Notes: generated by a model from the letters alone, not told the origin. Counted from the first letter of the stretch, positions 11,821-25,360 are shown. The stretch: 64,000 nt of DNA from Bombus terrestris (GCF_910591885.1 NW_025963613.1:185193-249192); one strand, 5' to 3'. Program-made: numbers and translations.

Positions 11821-12730
11821 GTGTCCAACGATGTCCAACGGTGTCCAACGGTGTCCAACGGTGTCCAACGGTGTCCCACGTTGTCCCACGTTGTCCCACG
11901 TTGTCCCACGGTGTCCAACGATGTCCAACGGTGTCCCACGTTGTCCCACGTTGGCCCACGTTGTCCCACGTTGTCCCACGTTGTCCCACGATGTCCCACG
12001 TTGTCCCACGTTGTCCCACGTTGTCCCACGTTGTCCCACGTTGTCCCACGTTGTCCCACGTTGTCCCACGTTGTCCCACGTTGTCCCACGTTGTCCCACG
12101 TTGTCCCACGTTGTCCCACGTTGTCCCACGTTGTCCCACGGTGTCCAACGGTGTCCAACGATGTCCCACGTTGTCCCACGTTGTCCCACGTTGTCCCACG
12201 TTGTCCCACGATGTCCCACGTTGTCCCACGTTGTCCCACGTTGTCCCACGTTGTCCCACGTTGTCCCACGTTGTCCCACGTTGTCCCACGTTGTCCCACG
12301 GTGTCCAACGATGTCCAACGGTGTCCAGCGATGTCCAACGGTGTCCCACGTTGTCCCACGTTTTCCCACGTTGTCCCACGTTGTCCCACGGTGTCCAACG
12401 ATGTCCAACGATGTCCAACGGTGTCCCACGTTGTCCCACGTTGTTCCATGGTTTCCCACGTTGTCCCACGTTGTCCCACGTTGTCCCACGGTGTCCAACG
12501 ATGTCCAACGGTGTCCAACGGTGTCCAACGGTGTCCAACGGTGTCCCACGTGGTCCCACGTTGTCCCACGTTGTCCCACGATGTCCCACGTTGTCCCACG
12601 TTGTCCCACGTTGTCCCACGTTGTCCCACGTTGTCCCACGTTGTCCCACGTTGTCCCACGGTGTCCAACGATGTCCAACGGTGTCCAACGGTGTCCCACG
12701 GTGTCCAACGGTGTCCCACGTTGTCCCACG
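11781..12730. repeat. Segmental duplication D, copy 2
   Basis: This is the partner of 4421-5380, with TTGGCCCACG at 11951, U9 at 12321 and U10 at 12551. It follows the pattern of copy 2 of duplication A in the length of its U1 run (spacing stays 7360 bp across it). That suggests copy 2, not copy 1, is its closest relative here. Confidence 0.75.
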
Positions 12731-13200
12731 TTGTCCCACGTTGTCCCACGTTGTCCCACGTTGTCCCACGTTGTCCAACGATGTCCAACGGTGTCCCACG
12801 TTGTCCCACGTTGTTCCATGGTTTCCCACGTTGTCCCACGTTGTCCCACGTTGTCCCACGGTGTCCAACGATGTCCAACGGTGTCCAACGGTGTCCAACG
12901 GTGTCCAACGGTGTCCCAGGTTGGCCCACGTTGTCCCACGTTGTCCCACGGTGTCCAACGATGTCCAACGGTGTCCCACGTTGTCCCACGTTGTCCCACG
13001 TTGTCCCACGTTGTCCCACGTTGTCCCACGGTGTCCAACGTTGTCCAACGGTGTCCCACGTTGTCCCACGTTGTCCCACGTTGTCCCACGTTGTCCCACG
13101 TTGTCCCACGGTGTCCAACGGTGTCCAACGATGTCCCACGTTGTCCCACGTTGTCCCACGTTGTCCCACGTTGTCCCACGATGTCCCACGTTGTCCCACG

Positions 13201-13960
13201 TTGTCCACGTTGTCCCACGTTGTCCCACGTTGTCCCACGTTGTCCCACGTTGTCCCACGGTTGTCCCACGGTGTCCACGTTGTCCCACGTTGTCCCACGT
13301 TGTCCCACGATGTCCCACGTTGTCCCACGTTGTCCCACGTTGTCCCACGTTGTCCCACGTTGTCCCACGTTGTCCCACGTTGTCCCACGTTGTCCCACGT
13401 TGTCCCACGTTGTCCCACGGTGTCCAACGATGTCCAACGGTGTCCAGCGATGTCCAACGGTGTCCCACGTTGTCCCACGTTGTCCCACGTTGTCCAACGA
13501 TGTCCAACGGTGTCCAACGGTGTCCAACGGTGTCCAACGGTGTCCCACGTGGTCCCACGTTGTCCCACGTTGTCCCACGATGTCCCACGTTGTCCCACGT
13601 TGTCCCACGTTGTCCCACGTTGTCCCACGTTGTCCCACGTTGTCCAACGATGTCCAACGGTGTCCCACGTTGTCCCACGTTGTTCCATGGTTTCCCACGT
13701 TGTCCCACGTTGACCCACGTTGTCCCACGGTGTCCAACGATGTCCAACGGTGTCCAACGGTGTCCAACGGTGTCCAACGGTGTCCCAGGTTGGCCCACGT
13801 TGTCCCACGTTGTCCCACGGTGTCCAACGATGTCCAACGGTGTCCCACGTTGTCCCACGTTGTCCCACGTTGTCCCACGTTGTCCCACGTTGTCCCACGT
13901 GTCCCAACGGTGTCCCACGTGTCCCACGTTGTCCCACGTTTGTCCCACGTGTCCCCCACG
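13201..13960. repeat. Out-of-register patch with single-base length changes
   Basis: Unit lengths depart from 10 bp. TTGTCCACG (9 bp) is at 13201, an 11-bp unit at 13260-13270 and a 9-bp unit at 13271-13279. A cluster at 13900-13960 includes 9-bp TGTCCCACG at 13920, 11-bp TTTGTCCCACG at 13939 and 11-bp TGTCCCCCACG at 13950. The net change is zero and register returns at 13961. Most changes are gain or loss of one C or T in a short run. Either a local consensus-quality problem or real indel decay would look like this. Confidence 0.8.
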
Positions 13961-14240
13961 TTGTCCCACGTTGTCCCACGTTGTCCCACGTTGTCCAACG
14001 GTGTCCCACGTTGTCCCACGTTGTTCCATGGTTTCCCACGTTGTCCCACGTTGTCCCACGTTGTCCCACGTTGTCCCACGTTGTCCCACGATGTCCCACG
14101 TTGTCCCACGTTGTCCCACGTTGTCCCACGTTGTCCCACGTGGTCCCACGTTGTCCCACGTTGTCCCACGGTGTCCAACGATGTCCAACGGTGTCCAGCG
14201 ATGTCCAACGGTGTCCAGCGATGTCCAACGGTGTCCCACG

Positions 14241-16170
14241 TTGTCCCACGTTTTCCCACGTTGTCCCACGTTGTCCCACGGTGTCCAACGATGTCCAACG
14301 ATGTCCAACGGAGTCCCACGTTGTCCCACGTTGTTCCATGGTTTCCCACGTTGTCCCACGTTGTCCCACGTTGTCCCACGATGTCCCACGTTGTCCCACG
14401 TTGTTCCATGGTTTCCCACGTTGTCCCACGTTGTCCCACGTTGTCCCACGGTGTCCAACGATGTCCAACGGTGTCCAACGGTGTCCAACGGTGTCCAACG
14501 GTGTCCCACGTTGTCCCACGTTGTCCCACGTTGTCCCACGTTGTCCCACGTTGTCCCACGTTGTCCCACGTTGTCCCACGTTGTCCCACGTTGTCCCACG
14601 TTGTCCCACGTTGTCCCACGTTGTCCCACGTTGTCCCACGTTGTCCCACGTTGTCCCACGTTGTCCCACGGTGTCCAACGATGTCCAACGGTGTCCAGCG
14701 ATGTCCAACGGTGTCCCACGTTGTCCCACGTTTTCCCACGTTGTCCCACGTTGTCCCACGTTGTCCCACGTTGTCCCACGTTGTCCCACGTTGTCCCACG
14801 TTGTCCCACGTTGTCCCACGGTGTCCAACGATGTCCAACGGTGTCCAGCGATGTCCAACGGTGTCCCACGTTGTCCCACGTTTTCCCACGTTGTCCCACG
14901 TTGTCCCACGGTGTCCAACGATGTCCAACGATGTCCAACGGTGTCCCACGTTGTCCCACGTTGTTCCATGGTTTCCCACGTTGTCCCACGTTGTCCCACG
15001 TTGTCCCACGGTGTCCAACGATGTCCAACGGTGTCCAACGGTGTCCAACGGTGTCCAACGGTGTCCCACGTTGTCCCACGTTGTCCCACGTTGTCCCACG
15101 TTGTCCCACGTTGTCCCACGATGTCCCACGTTGTCCCACGTTGTCCCACGTTGTCCCACGTTGTCCCACGTTGTCCCACGTTGTCCCACGTTGTCCCACG
15201 TTGTCCCGCGTTGTCCCACGTTGTCCCACGTTGTCCCACGTTGTCCCACGGTGTCCAACGATGTCCAACGGTGTCCAGCGATGTCCAACGGTGTCCCACG
15301 TTGTCCCACGTTTTCCCACGTTGTCCCACGTTGTCCCACGGTGTCCAACGATGTCCAACGATGTCCAACGGTGTCCCACGTTGTCCCACGTTGTTCCATG
15401 GTTTCCCACGTTGTCCCACGTTGTCCCACGTTGTCCCACGGTGTCCAACGATGTCCAACGGTGTCCAACGGTGTCCAACGGTGTACAACGGTGTCCCACG
15501 TTGTCCCACGTTGTCCCACGTTGTCCCACGTTGTCCCACGTTGTCCCACGTTGTCCCACGTGGTCCCACGTTGTCCCACGTTGTCCCACGGTGTCCAACG
15601 GTGTCCCACGTTGTCCCACGTTTTCCCACGTTGTCCCACGTTGTCCCACGGTGTCCAACGATGTCCAACGATGTCCAACGGTGTCCCACGTTGTCCCACG
15701 TTGTTCCATGGTTTCCCACGTTGTCCCACGTTGTCCCACGTTGTCCCACGTTGTCCCACGGTGTCCAACGATGTCCAACGGTGTCCAACGGTGTCCAACG
15801 GTGTCCCACGGTGTCCAACGGTGTCCCACGTTGTCCCACGTTGTCCCACGTTGTCCCACGTTGTCCCACGTTGTCCCACGTTGTCCCACGTTGTCCAACG
15901 ATGTCGAACGGTGTCCCACGTTGTCCCACGTTGTCCCACGTTGTCCCACGTTGTCCCACGTTGTCCCACGTTGTCCAACGATGTCCAACGGTGTCCCACG
16001 TTGTCCCACGTTGTTCCATGGTTTCCCACGTTGTCCCACGTTGTCCCACGTTGTCCCACGGTGTCCAACGATGTCCAACGGTGTCCAACGGTGTCCAACG
16101 GTGTCCCACGTTGTCCCACGTTGTCCAACGGTGTCCAACGGTGTCCAACGGTGTCCAACGGTGTCCCAAG
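14241..16170. repeat. Segmental duplication E, copy 2
   Basis: This is the partner of 8021-9940, with GAGTCCCACG at 14311, TTGTCCCGCG at 15201, GTGTACAACG at 15481, ATGTCGAACG at 15901 and GTGTCCCAAG at 16161. Its right part was duplicated again (15791-16770 and 20141-21720), so it served as a later donor. Confidence 0.86.
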
Positions 16171-16770
16171 TTGTCCCACGTTGTCCCACGTTGTCCCACG
16201 GTGTCCAACGATGTCCAACGGTGTCCCACGTTGTCCCACGGTGTCCAACGATGTCCAACGGTGTCCCACGTTGTCCAACGGTGTCCCACGTTGTCCAACG
16301 GTGTCCCACGTTGTCCCACGGTGTCCAACGGTGTCCAACGGTGTCCCAAGTTGTCCCACGTTGTCCCACGTTGTCCCACGGTGTCCAACGATGTCCAACG
16401 GTGTCCCACGTTGTCCCACGGTGTCCAACGATGTCCAACGGTGTCCCACGTTGTCCCACGTTGTCCCACGTTGTCCCACGTTGTCCCACGTTGTCCCACG
16501 ATGTCCCACGTTGTCCCACGTTGTCCCACGTTGTCCCACGTTGTCCCACGTTGTCCCACGTTGTCCCACGTTGTCCCACGGTGTCCAACGATGTCCAACG
16601 ATGTCCAACGGTGTCCCACGTTGTCCCACGTTGTTCCATGGTTTCCCACGTTGACCCACGTTGTCCCACGTTGTCCCACGGTGTCCAACGATATCCAACG
16701 GTGTCCAACGGTGTCCAACGGTGTCCAACGGTGTCCCACGGTGTCCAACGATGTCCAACGGTGTCCCACG
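15791..16770. repeat. Tandem duplication F, copy 1 (spacing 1100 bp)
   Basis: ATGTCGAACG at 15901 matches 17001. GTGTCCCAAG at 16161 and 16341 matches 17261 and 17441. TTGACCCACG at 16651 matches 17751. ATATCCAACG at 16691 matches 17791. All are at 1100 bp. The match stops at 16771/17871. Confidence 0.87.
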
Positions 16771-16890
16771 TTGTCCCACGTTGGCCCACGTTGTCCCACG
16801 TTGTCCCACGTTGTCCCACGTTGTCCCACGTTGTCCCACGTTGTCCCACGGTGTCCAACGATGTCCAACGGTGTCCAACGGTGTCCAACG

Positions 16891-17870
16891 GTGTCCAACG
16901 GTGTCCCACGGTGTCCAACGGTGTCCCACGTTGTCCCACGTTGTCCCACGTTGTCCCACGTTGTCCCACGTTGTCCCACGTTGTCCCACGTTGTCCAACG
17001 ATGTCGAACGGTGTCCCACGTTGTCCCACGTTGTCCCACGTTGTCCCACGTTGTCCCACGTTGTCCCACGTTGTCCAACGATGTCCAACGGTGTCCCACG
17101 TTGTCCCACGTTGTTCCATGGTTTCCCACGTTGTCCCACGTTGTCCCACGTTGTCCCACGGTGTCCAACGATGTCCAACGGTGTCCAACGGTGTCCAACG
17201 GTGTCCCACGTTGTCCCACGTTGTCCAACGGTGTCCAACGGTGTCCAACGGTGTCCAACGGTGTCCCAAGTTGTCCCACGTTGTCCCACGTTGTCCCACG
17301 GTGTCCAACGATGTCCAACGGTGTCCCACGTTGTCCCACGGTGTCCAACGATGTCCAACGGTGTCCCACGTTGTCCAACGGTGTCCCACGTTGTCCAACG
17401 GTGTCCCACGTTGTCCCACGGTGTCCAACGGTGTCCAACGGTGTCCCAAGTTGTCCCACGTTGTCCCACGTTGTCCCACGGTGTCCAACGATGTCCAACG
17501 GTGTCCCACGTTGTCCCACGGTGTCCAACGATGTCCAACGGTGTCCCACGTTGTCCCACGTTGTCCCACGTTGTCCCACGTTGTCCCACGTTGTCCCACG
17601 ATGTCCCACGTTGTCCCACGTTGTCCCACGTTGTCCCACGTTGTCCCACGTTGTCCCACGTTGTCCCACGTTGTCCCACGGTGTCCAACGATGTCCAACG
17701 ATGTCCAACGGTGTCCCACGTTGTCCCACGTTGTTCCATGGTTTCCCACGTTGACCCACGTTGTCCCACGTTGTCCCACGGTGTCCAACGATATCCAACG
17801 GTGTCCAACGGTGTCCAACGGTGTCCAACGGTGTCCCACGGTGTCCAACGATGTCCAACGGTGTCCCACG
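16891..17870. repeat. Tandem duplication F, copy 2
   Basis: This is the partner of 15791-16770. Both copies carry TTGACCCACG (17751 here), the change that puts a TGA into one + frame. That stop is therefore a copied mutation, not an independent event. The copy is also part of duplication G. Confidence 0.86.
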
Positions 17871-19040
17871 TTGTCCAACGGTGTCCCACGTTGTCCCACG
17901 TTGTCCCACGTTGTCCCACGTTGTCCCACGTTGTCCCACGTTGTCCCGCGTTGTCCCACGTTGTCCCACGGTGTCCCTCGTTGTCCCACGTTGTCCCACG
18001 TTGTCCCACGATGTCCCACGTTGTCCCACGTTGTCCCACGTTGTCCCACGTTGTCCCACGGTGTCCAACGATGTCCAACGGTGTCCAACGGTGTCCAACG
18101 GTGTCCCACGTTGTCCCACGTTGTCCCACGTTGTCCCACGGTGTCCAACGATGTCCAACGGTGTCCCACGTTGTCCCACGTTGGCCCACGTTGTCCCACG
18201 TTGTCCCACGTTGTCCCACGTTGTCCCACGTTGTCCCACGTTGTCCCACGGTGTCCAACGATGTCCAACGGTGTCCAACGGTGTCCAACGGTGTCCAACG
18301 GTGTCCCACGGTGTCCAACGATGTCCAACGGTGTCCCACGTTGTCCAACGGTGTCCCACGTTGTCCCACGTTGTCCCACGTTGTCCCACGTTGTCCCACG
18401 TTGTCCCACGTTGTCCCACGTTGTCCCACGTTGTCCCACGTTGTCCCGCGTTGTCCCACGGTGTCCAACGATGTCCAACGGTGTCCAACGGTGTCCCACG
18501 GTGTCCAACGGTGTCCCACGTTGTCCCACGTTGTCCCACGTTGTCCCACGTTGTCCCACGTTGTCCCACGTTGTCCAACGATGTCTAACGGTGTCCCACG
18601 TTGTCCCACGTTGTCCCACGTTGTCCCACGTTGTCCCACGATGTCCCACGTTGTCCCACGTTGTCCCACGTTGTCCCACGTTGTCCCACGTTGTCCCACG
18701 GTGTCCAACGATGTCCCACGTTGTCCCACGTTGTCCCACGTTGTCCCACGTTGTCCCACGATGTCCCACGTTGTCCCACGTTGTCCCACGTTGTCCCACG
18801 TTGTCCCACGTTGTCCCACGTTGTCCAACGATGTCCAACGGTGTCCCACGTTGTCCCACGTTGTTCCATGGTTTCCCACGTTGTCCCACGTTGTCCCACG
18901 TTGTCCCACGGTGTCCAACGATGTCCAACGGTGTCCAACGGTGTCCAACGGTGTCCAACGGTGTCCCACGTTGTCCCACGTTGTCCCACGTTGTCCCACG
19001 GTGTCCAACGATGTCCAACGGTGTCCCACGTTGTCCCACG
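16891..19040. repeat. Segmental duplication G, copy 1 (spacing 3850 bp)
   Basis: A long series of landmarks recurs 3850 bp downstream. ATGTCGAACG at 17001 matches 20851. GTGTCCCAAG at 17261 and 17441 matches 21111 and 21291. TTGACCCACG at 17751 matches 21601. TTGTCCCGCG at 17941 matches 21791, and GTGTCCCTCG at 17971 matches 21821. TTGGCCCACG at 18181 matches 22031. ATGTCTAACG at 18581 matches 22431, and U6 at 18861 matches 22711. The match ends where 19041 is U1 but 22891 is TTGGCCCACG. Confidence 0.9.
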
Positions 19041-20140
19041 TTGTCCCACGTTGTCCCACGTTGTCCCACGTTGTCCCACGGTGTCCAACGGTGTCCAACG
19101 ATGTCCCACGTTGTCCCACGTTGTCCCACGTTGTCCCACGTTGTCCCACGATGTCCCACGTTGTCCCACGTTGTCCCACGTTGTCCCACGTTGTCCCACG
19201 TTGTCCCACGTTGTCCCACGTTGTCCCACGTTGTCCCACGTTGTCCCACGGTGTCCAACGATGTCCAACGGTGTCCAGCGATGTCCAACGGTGTCCCACG
19301 TTGTCCCACGTTTTCCCACGTTGTCCCACGTTGTCCCACGGTGTCCAACGATGTCCAACGATGTCCAACGGTGTCCCACGTTGTCCCACGTTGTTCCATG
19401 GTTTCCCACGTTGTCCCACGTTGTCCCACGTTGTCCCACGGTGTCCAACGATGTCCAACGGTGTCCAACGGTGTCCAACGGTGTCCAACGGTGTCCCACG
19501 TGGTCCCACGTTGTCCCACGTTGTCCCACGATGTCCCACGTTGTCCCACGTTGTCCCACGTTGTCCCACGTTGTCCCACGTTGTCCCACGTTGTCCCACG
19601 TTGTCCCACGGTGTCCAACGATGTCCAACGGTGTCCAACGGTGTCCCACGGTGTCCAACGGTGTCCCACGTTGTCCCACGTTGTCCCACGTTGTCCCACG
19701 TTGTCCCACGTTGTCCCACGTTGTCAAACGATGTCCCACGTTGTCCCACGTTGTCCCACGTTGTCCCACGTTGTCCCACGTTGTCCCACGTTGTCCCACG
19801 TTGTCCCACGTTGTCCCACGTTGTCCCACGTTGTCCCACGTTGTCCCACGGTGTCCAACGATGTCCAACGGTGTCCAACGGTGTCCCACGGTGTCCAACG
19901 GTGTCCCACGTTGTCCCACGTTGTCCCACGTTGTCCCACGTTGTCCCACGTTGTCCCACGGTGTCCAACGATGTCCCACGTTGTCCCACGTTGTCCCACG
20001 TTGTCCCACGTTGTCCCACGATGTCCCACGTTGTCCCACGTTGTCCCACGTTGTCCCACGTTGTCCCACGTTGTCCCACGTTGTCCAACGATGTCCAACG
20101 TTGTCCCACGTTGTCCCACGTTGTTCCATGGTTTCCCACG

Positions 20141-22890
20141 TTGTCCCACGTTGTCCCGCGTTGTCCCACGTTGTCCCACGTTGTCCCACGTTGTCCCACG
20201 GTGTCCAACGATGTCCAACGGTGTCCAGCGATGTCCAACGGTGTCCCACGTTGTCCCACGTTTTCCCACGTTGTCCCACGTTGTCCCACGGTGTCCAACG
20301 ATGTCCAACGATGTCCAACGGTGTCCCACGTTGTCCCACGTTGTTCCATGGTTTCCCACGTTGTCCCACGTTGTCCCACGTTGTCCCACGGTGTCCAACG
20401 ATGTCCAACGGTGTCCAACGGTGTCCAACGGTGTACAACGGTGTCCCACGTTGTCCCACGTTGTCCCACGTTGTCCCACGTTGTCCCACGTTGTCCCACG
20501 TTGTCCCACGTGGTCCCACGTTGTCCCACGTTGTCCCACGGTGTCCAACGGTGTCCCACGTTGTCCCACGTTTTCCCACGTTGTCCCACGTTGTCCCACG
20601 GTGTCCAACGATGTCCAACGATGTCCAACGGTGTCCCACGTTGTCCCACGTTGTTCCATGGTTTCCCACGTTGTCCCACGTTGTCCCACGTTGTCCCACG
20701 TTGTCCCACGGTGTCCAACGATGTCCAACGGTGTCCAACGGTGTCCAACGGTGTCCCACGGTGTCCAACGGTGTCCCACGTTGTCCCACGTTGTCCCACG
20801 TTGTCCCACGTTGTCCCACGTTGTCCCACGTTGTCCCACGTTGTCCAACGATGTCGAACGGTGTCCCACGTTGTCCCACGTTGTCCCACGTTGTCCCACG
20901 TTGTCCCACGTTGTCCCACGTTGTCCAACGATGTCCAACGGTGTCCCACGTTGTCCCACGTTGTTCCATGGTTTCCCACGTTGTCCCACGTTGTCCCACG
21001 TTGTCCCACGGTGTCCAACGATGTCCAACGGTGTCCAACGGTGTCCAACGGTGTCCCACGTTGTCCCACGTTGTCCAACGGTGTCCAACGGTGTCCAACG
21101 GTGTCCAACGGTGTCCCAAGTTGTCCCACGTTGTCCCACGTTGTCCCACGGTGTCCAACGATGTCCAACGGTGTCCCACGTTGTCCCACGGTGTCCAACG
21201 ATGTCCAACGGTGTCCCACGTTGTCCAACGGTGTCCCACGTTGTCCAACGGTGTCCCACGTTGTCCCACGGTGTCCAACGGTGTCCAACGGTGTCCCAAG
21301 TTGTCCCACGTTGTCCCACGTTGTCCCACGGTGTCCAACGATGTCCAACGGTGTCCCACGTTGTCCCACGGTGTCCAACGATGTCCAACGGTGTCCCACG
21401 TTGTCCCACGTTGTCCCACGTTGTCCCACGTTGTCCCACGTTGTCCCACGATGTCCCACGTTGTCCCACGTTGTCCCACGTTGTCCCACGTTGTCCCACG
21501 TTGTCCCACGTTGTCCCACGTTGTCCCACGGTGTCCAACGATGTCCAACGATGTCCAACGGTGTCCCACGTTGTCCCACGTTGTTCCATGGTTTCCCACG
21601 TTGACCCACGTTGTCCCACGTTGTCCCACGGTGTCCAACGATATCCAACGGTGTCCAACGGTGTCCAACGGTGTCCAACGGTGTCCCACGGTGTCCAACG
21701 ATGTCCAACGGTGTCCCACGTTGTCCAACGGTGTCCCACGTTGTCCCACGTTGTCCCACGTTGTCCCACGTTGTCCCACGTTGTCCCACGTTGTCCCGCG
21801 TTGTCCCACGTTGTCCCACGGTGTCCCTCGTTGTCCCACGTTGTCCCACGTTGTCCCACGTTGTCCCACGTTGTCCCACGTTGTCCCACGTTGTCCCACG
21901 TTGTCCCACGGTGTCCAACGATGTCCAACGGTGTCCAACGGTGTCCAACGGTGTCCCACGTTGTCCCACGTTGTCCCACGTTGTCCCACGGTGTCCAACG
22001 ATGTCCAACGGTGTCCCACGTTGTCCCACGTTGGCCCACGTTGTCCCACGTTGTCCCACGTTGTCCCACGATGTCCCACGTTGTCCCACGTTGTCCCACG
22101 GTGTCCAACGATGTCCAACGGTGTCCAACGGTGTCCAACGGTGTCCAACGGTGTCCCACGGTGTCCAACGATGTCCAACGGTGTCCCACGTTGTCCAACG
22201 GTGTCCCACGTTGTCCCACGTTGTCCCACGTTGTCCCACGTTGTCCCACGTTGTCCCACGTTGTCCCACGTTGTCCCACGTTGTCCCACGTTGTCCCGCG
22301 TTGTCCCACGGTGTCCAACGATGTCCAACGGTGTCCAACGGTGTCCCACGGTGTCCAACGGTGTCCCACGTTGTCCCACGTTGTCCCACGTTGTCCCACG
22401 TTGTCCCACGTTGTCCCACGTTGTCCAACGATGTCTAACGGTGTCCCACGTTGTCCCACGTTGTCCCACGTTGTCCCACGTTGTCCCACGATGTCCCACG
22501 TTGTCCCACGTTGTCCCACGTTGTCCCACGTTGTCCCACGTTGTCCCACGGTGTCCAACGATGTCCCACGTTGTCCCACGTTGTCCCACGTTGTCCCACG
22601 TTGTCCCACGATGTCCCACGTTGTCCCACGTTGTCCCACGTTGTCCCACGTTGTCCCACGTTGTCCCACGTTGTCCAACGATGTCCAACGGTGTCCCACG
22701 TTGTCCCACGTTGTTCCATGGTTTCCCACGTTGTCCCACGTTGTCCCACGTTGTCCCACGGTGTCCAACGATGTCCAACGGTGTCCAACGGTGTCCAACG
22801 GTGTCCAACGGTGTCCCACGTTGTCCCACGTTGTCCCACGTTGTCCCACGGTGTCCAACGATGTCCAACGGTGTCCCACGTTGTCCCACG
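20141..22890. repeat. Segmental duplication G, copy 2, with upstream extension
   Basis: 20741-22890 matches 16891-19040 at 3850 bp. The stretch from 20141 matches 15191 onward at 4950 bp, for example TTGTCCCGCG at 20151, GTGTACAACG at 20431 and U10 at 20511. The 4950-bp value is 1100 + 3850, so this copy was made from the arrangement that already contained duplication F and joins its first and second copies. Confidence 0.85.
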
Positions 22891-25170
22891 TTGGCCCACG
22901 TTGTCCCACGTTGTCCCACGTTGTCCCACGATGTCCCACGTTGTCCCACGTTGTCCCACGTTGTCCCACGTTGTCCCACGTTGTCCCACGTTGTCCCACG
23001 TTGTCCCACGTTGTCCCACGTTGTCCCACGTTGTCCCACGTTGACCCACGTTGTCCCACGTTGTCCCACGGTGTCCAACGGTGTCCAACGATGTCCCACG
23101 TTGTCCCACGTTGTCCCACGTTGTCCCACGTTGTCCCACGATGTCCCACGTTGTCCCACGTTGTCCCACGTTGTCCCACGTTGTCCCACGTTGTCCCACG
23201 TTGTCCCACGTTGTCCCACGTTGTCCCACGTTGTCCCACGGTGTCCAACGATGTCCAACGGTGTCCAGCGATGTCCAACGGTGTCCCACGTTGTCCCACG
23301 TTTTCCCACGTTGTCCCACGTTGTCCCACGGTGTCCAACGATGTCCAACGATGTCCAACGGTGTCCCACGTTGTCCCACGTTGTTCCATGGTTTCCCACG
23401 TTGTCCCACGTTGTCCCACGTTGTCCCACGGTGTCCAACGATGTCCAACGGTGTCCAACGGTGTCCAACGGTGTCCAACGGTGTCCCACGTGGTCCCACG
23501 TTGTCCCACGTTGTCCCACGATGTCCCACGTTGTCCCACGTTGTCCCACGTTGTCCCACGTTGTCCCACGTTGTCCCACGTTGTCCCACGTTGTCCCACG
23601 GTGTCCAACGATGTCCAACGGTGTCCAACGGTGTCCCACGGTGTCCAACGGTGTCCCACGTTGTCCCACGTTGTCCCACGTTGTCCCACGTTGTCCCACG
23701 TTGTCCCACGTTGTCAAACGATGTCCCACGTTGTCCCACGTTGTCCCACGTTGTCCCACGTTGTCCCACGTTGTCCCACGTTGTCCCACGTTGTCCCACG
23801 TTGTCCCACGTTGTCCCACGTTGTCCCACGTTGTCCCACGGTGTCCAACGATGTCCAACGGTGTCCAACGGTGTCCCACGGTGTCCAACGGTGTCCCACG
23901 TTGTCCCACGTTGTCCCACGTTGTCCCACGTTGTCCCACGTTGTCCCACGTTGTCCCACGTTGTCCAACGATGTCCAACGGTGTCCCACGTTGTCCCACG
24001 TTGTTCCATGGTTTCCCACGTTGTCCCACGTTGTTCCATGGTTTCCCACGTTGTCCCACGTTGTCCCACGTTGTCCCACGGTGTCCAACGATGTCCAACG
24101 GTGTCCAACGGTGTCCAACGGTGTCCAACGGTGTCCCACGTTGTCCCACGTTGTCCCACGTTGTCCCACGGTGTCCAACGATGTCCAACGGTGTCCCACG
24201 TTGTCCCACGTTGTCCCACGTTGTCCCACGTTGTCCCACGATGTCCCACGTTGTCCCACGTTGTCCCACGTTGTCCCACGTTGTCCCACGTCGTCCCACG
24301 TTGTCCCACGTTGTCCCACGTTGTCCCACGTTGTCCCACGTTGTCCCACGTTGTCCCACGTTGTCCCACGGTGTCCAACGGTGTCCAACGATGTCCCACG
24401 TTGTCCCACGTTGTCCCACGTTGTCCCACGTTGTCCCACGATGTCCCACGTTGTCCCACGTTGTCCCACGTTGTCCCACGTTGTCCCACGTTGTCCCACG
24501 TTGTCCCACGTTGTCCCACGTTGTCCCACGTTGTCCCACGTTGTCCCACGTTGTTCCATGGTTTCCCACGTTGTCCCACGTTGTCCCACGTTGTCCCACG
24601 ATGTCCAACGATGTCCAACGATGTCCAACGGTGTCCCACGTTGTCCCACGTTGTCCCACGTTGTCCCACGTTGTCCCACGTTGTCCCACGTTGTCCCACG
24701 TTGTCCCACGGTGTCCAACGGTGTCCAACGATGTCCCACGTTGTCCCACGTTGTCCCACGTTGTCCCACGTTGTCCCACGATGTCCCACGTTGTCCCACG
24801 TTGTCCCACGTTGTCCCACGTTGTCCCACGTTGTCCCACGTTGTCCCACGTTGTCCCACGTTGTCCCACGTTGTCCCACGTTGTCCCACGTTGTCCCACG
24901 TTGTCCCACGGTGTCCAACGATGTCCAACGGTGTCCAGCGATGTCCAACGGTGTCCCACGTTGTCCCACGTTTTCCCACGTTGTCCCACGTTGTCCCACG
25001 TTGTCCCACGTTGTCCCACGTTGTCCCACGTTGTCCCACGTTGTCCCACGTTGTCCCACGGTGTCCAACGATGTCCAACGGTGTCCAGCGATGTCCAACG
25101 GTGTCCCACGTTGTCCCACGTTTTCCCACGTTGTCCCACGTTGTCCCACGGTGTCCAACGATGTCCAACG
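22311..25170. repeat. Segmental duplication H, copy 1 (spacing 4210 bp)
   Basis: ATGTCTAACG at 22431 matches 26641. TTGGCCCACG at 22891 matches 27101. U9 at 23261 matches 27471. U10 at 23491 matches 27701. TTGTCAAACG at 23711 matches 27921. Paired U6 at 24001 and 24031 matches 28211 and 28241. TCGTCCCACG at 24291 matches 28501. U8 at 24971 matches 29181. The register is unchanged over 2.86 kb. TTGACCCACG at 23041 is private to this copy. Confidence 0.9.
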
Positions 25171-25360
25171 GTGTCCCACGTTGTCCCACGTTTTCCCACG
25201 TTGTCCCACGTTGTCCCACGTTGTCCCACGTTGTCCCACGTTGTCCCACGTTGTCCCACGTTGTCCCACGTTGTCCCACGTTGTCCCACGTTGTCCCACG
25301 TTGTCCCACGTTGTCCCACGTTGTCCCACGTTGTCCCACGTTGTCCCACGTTGTCCCACG

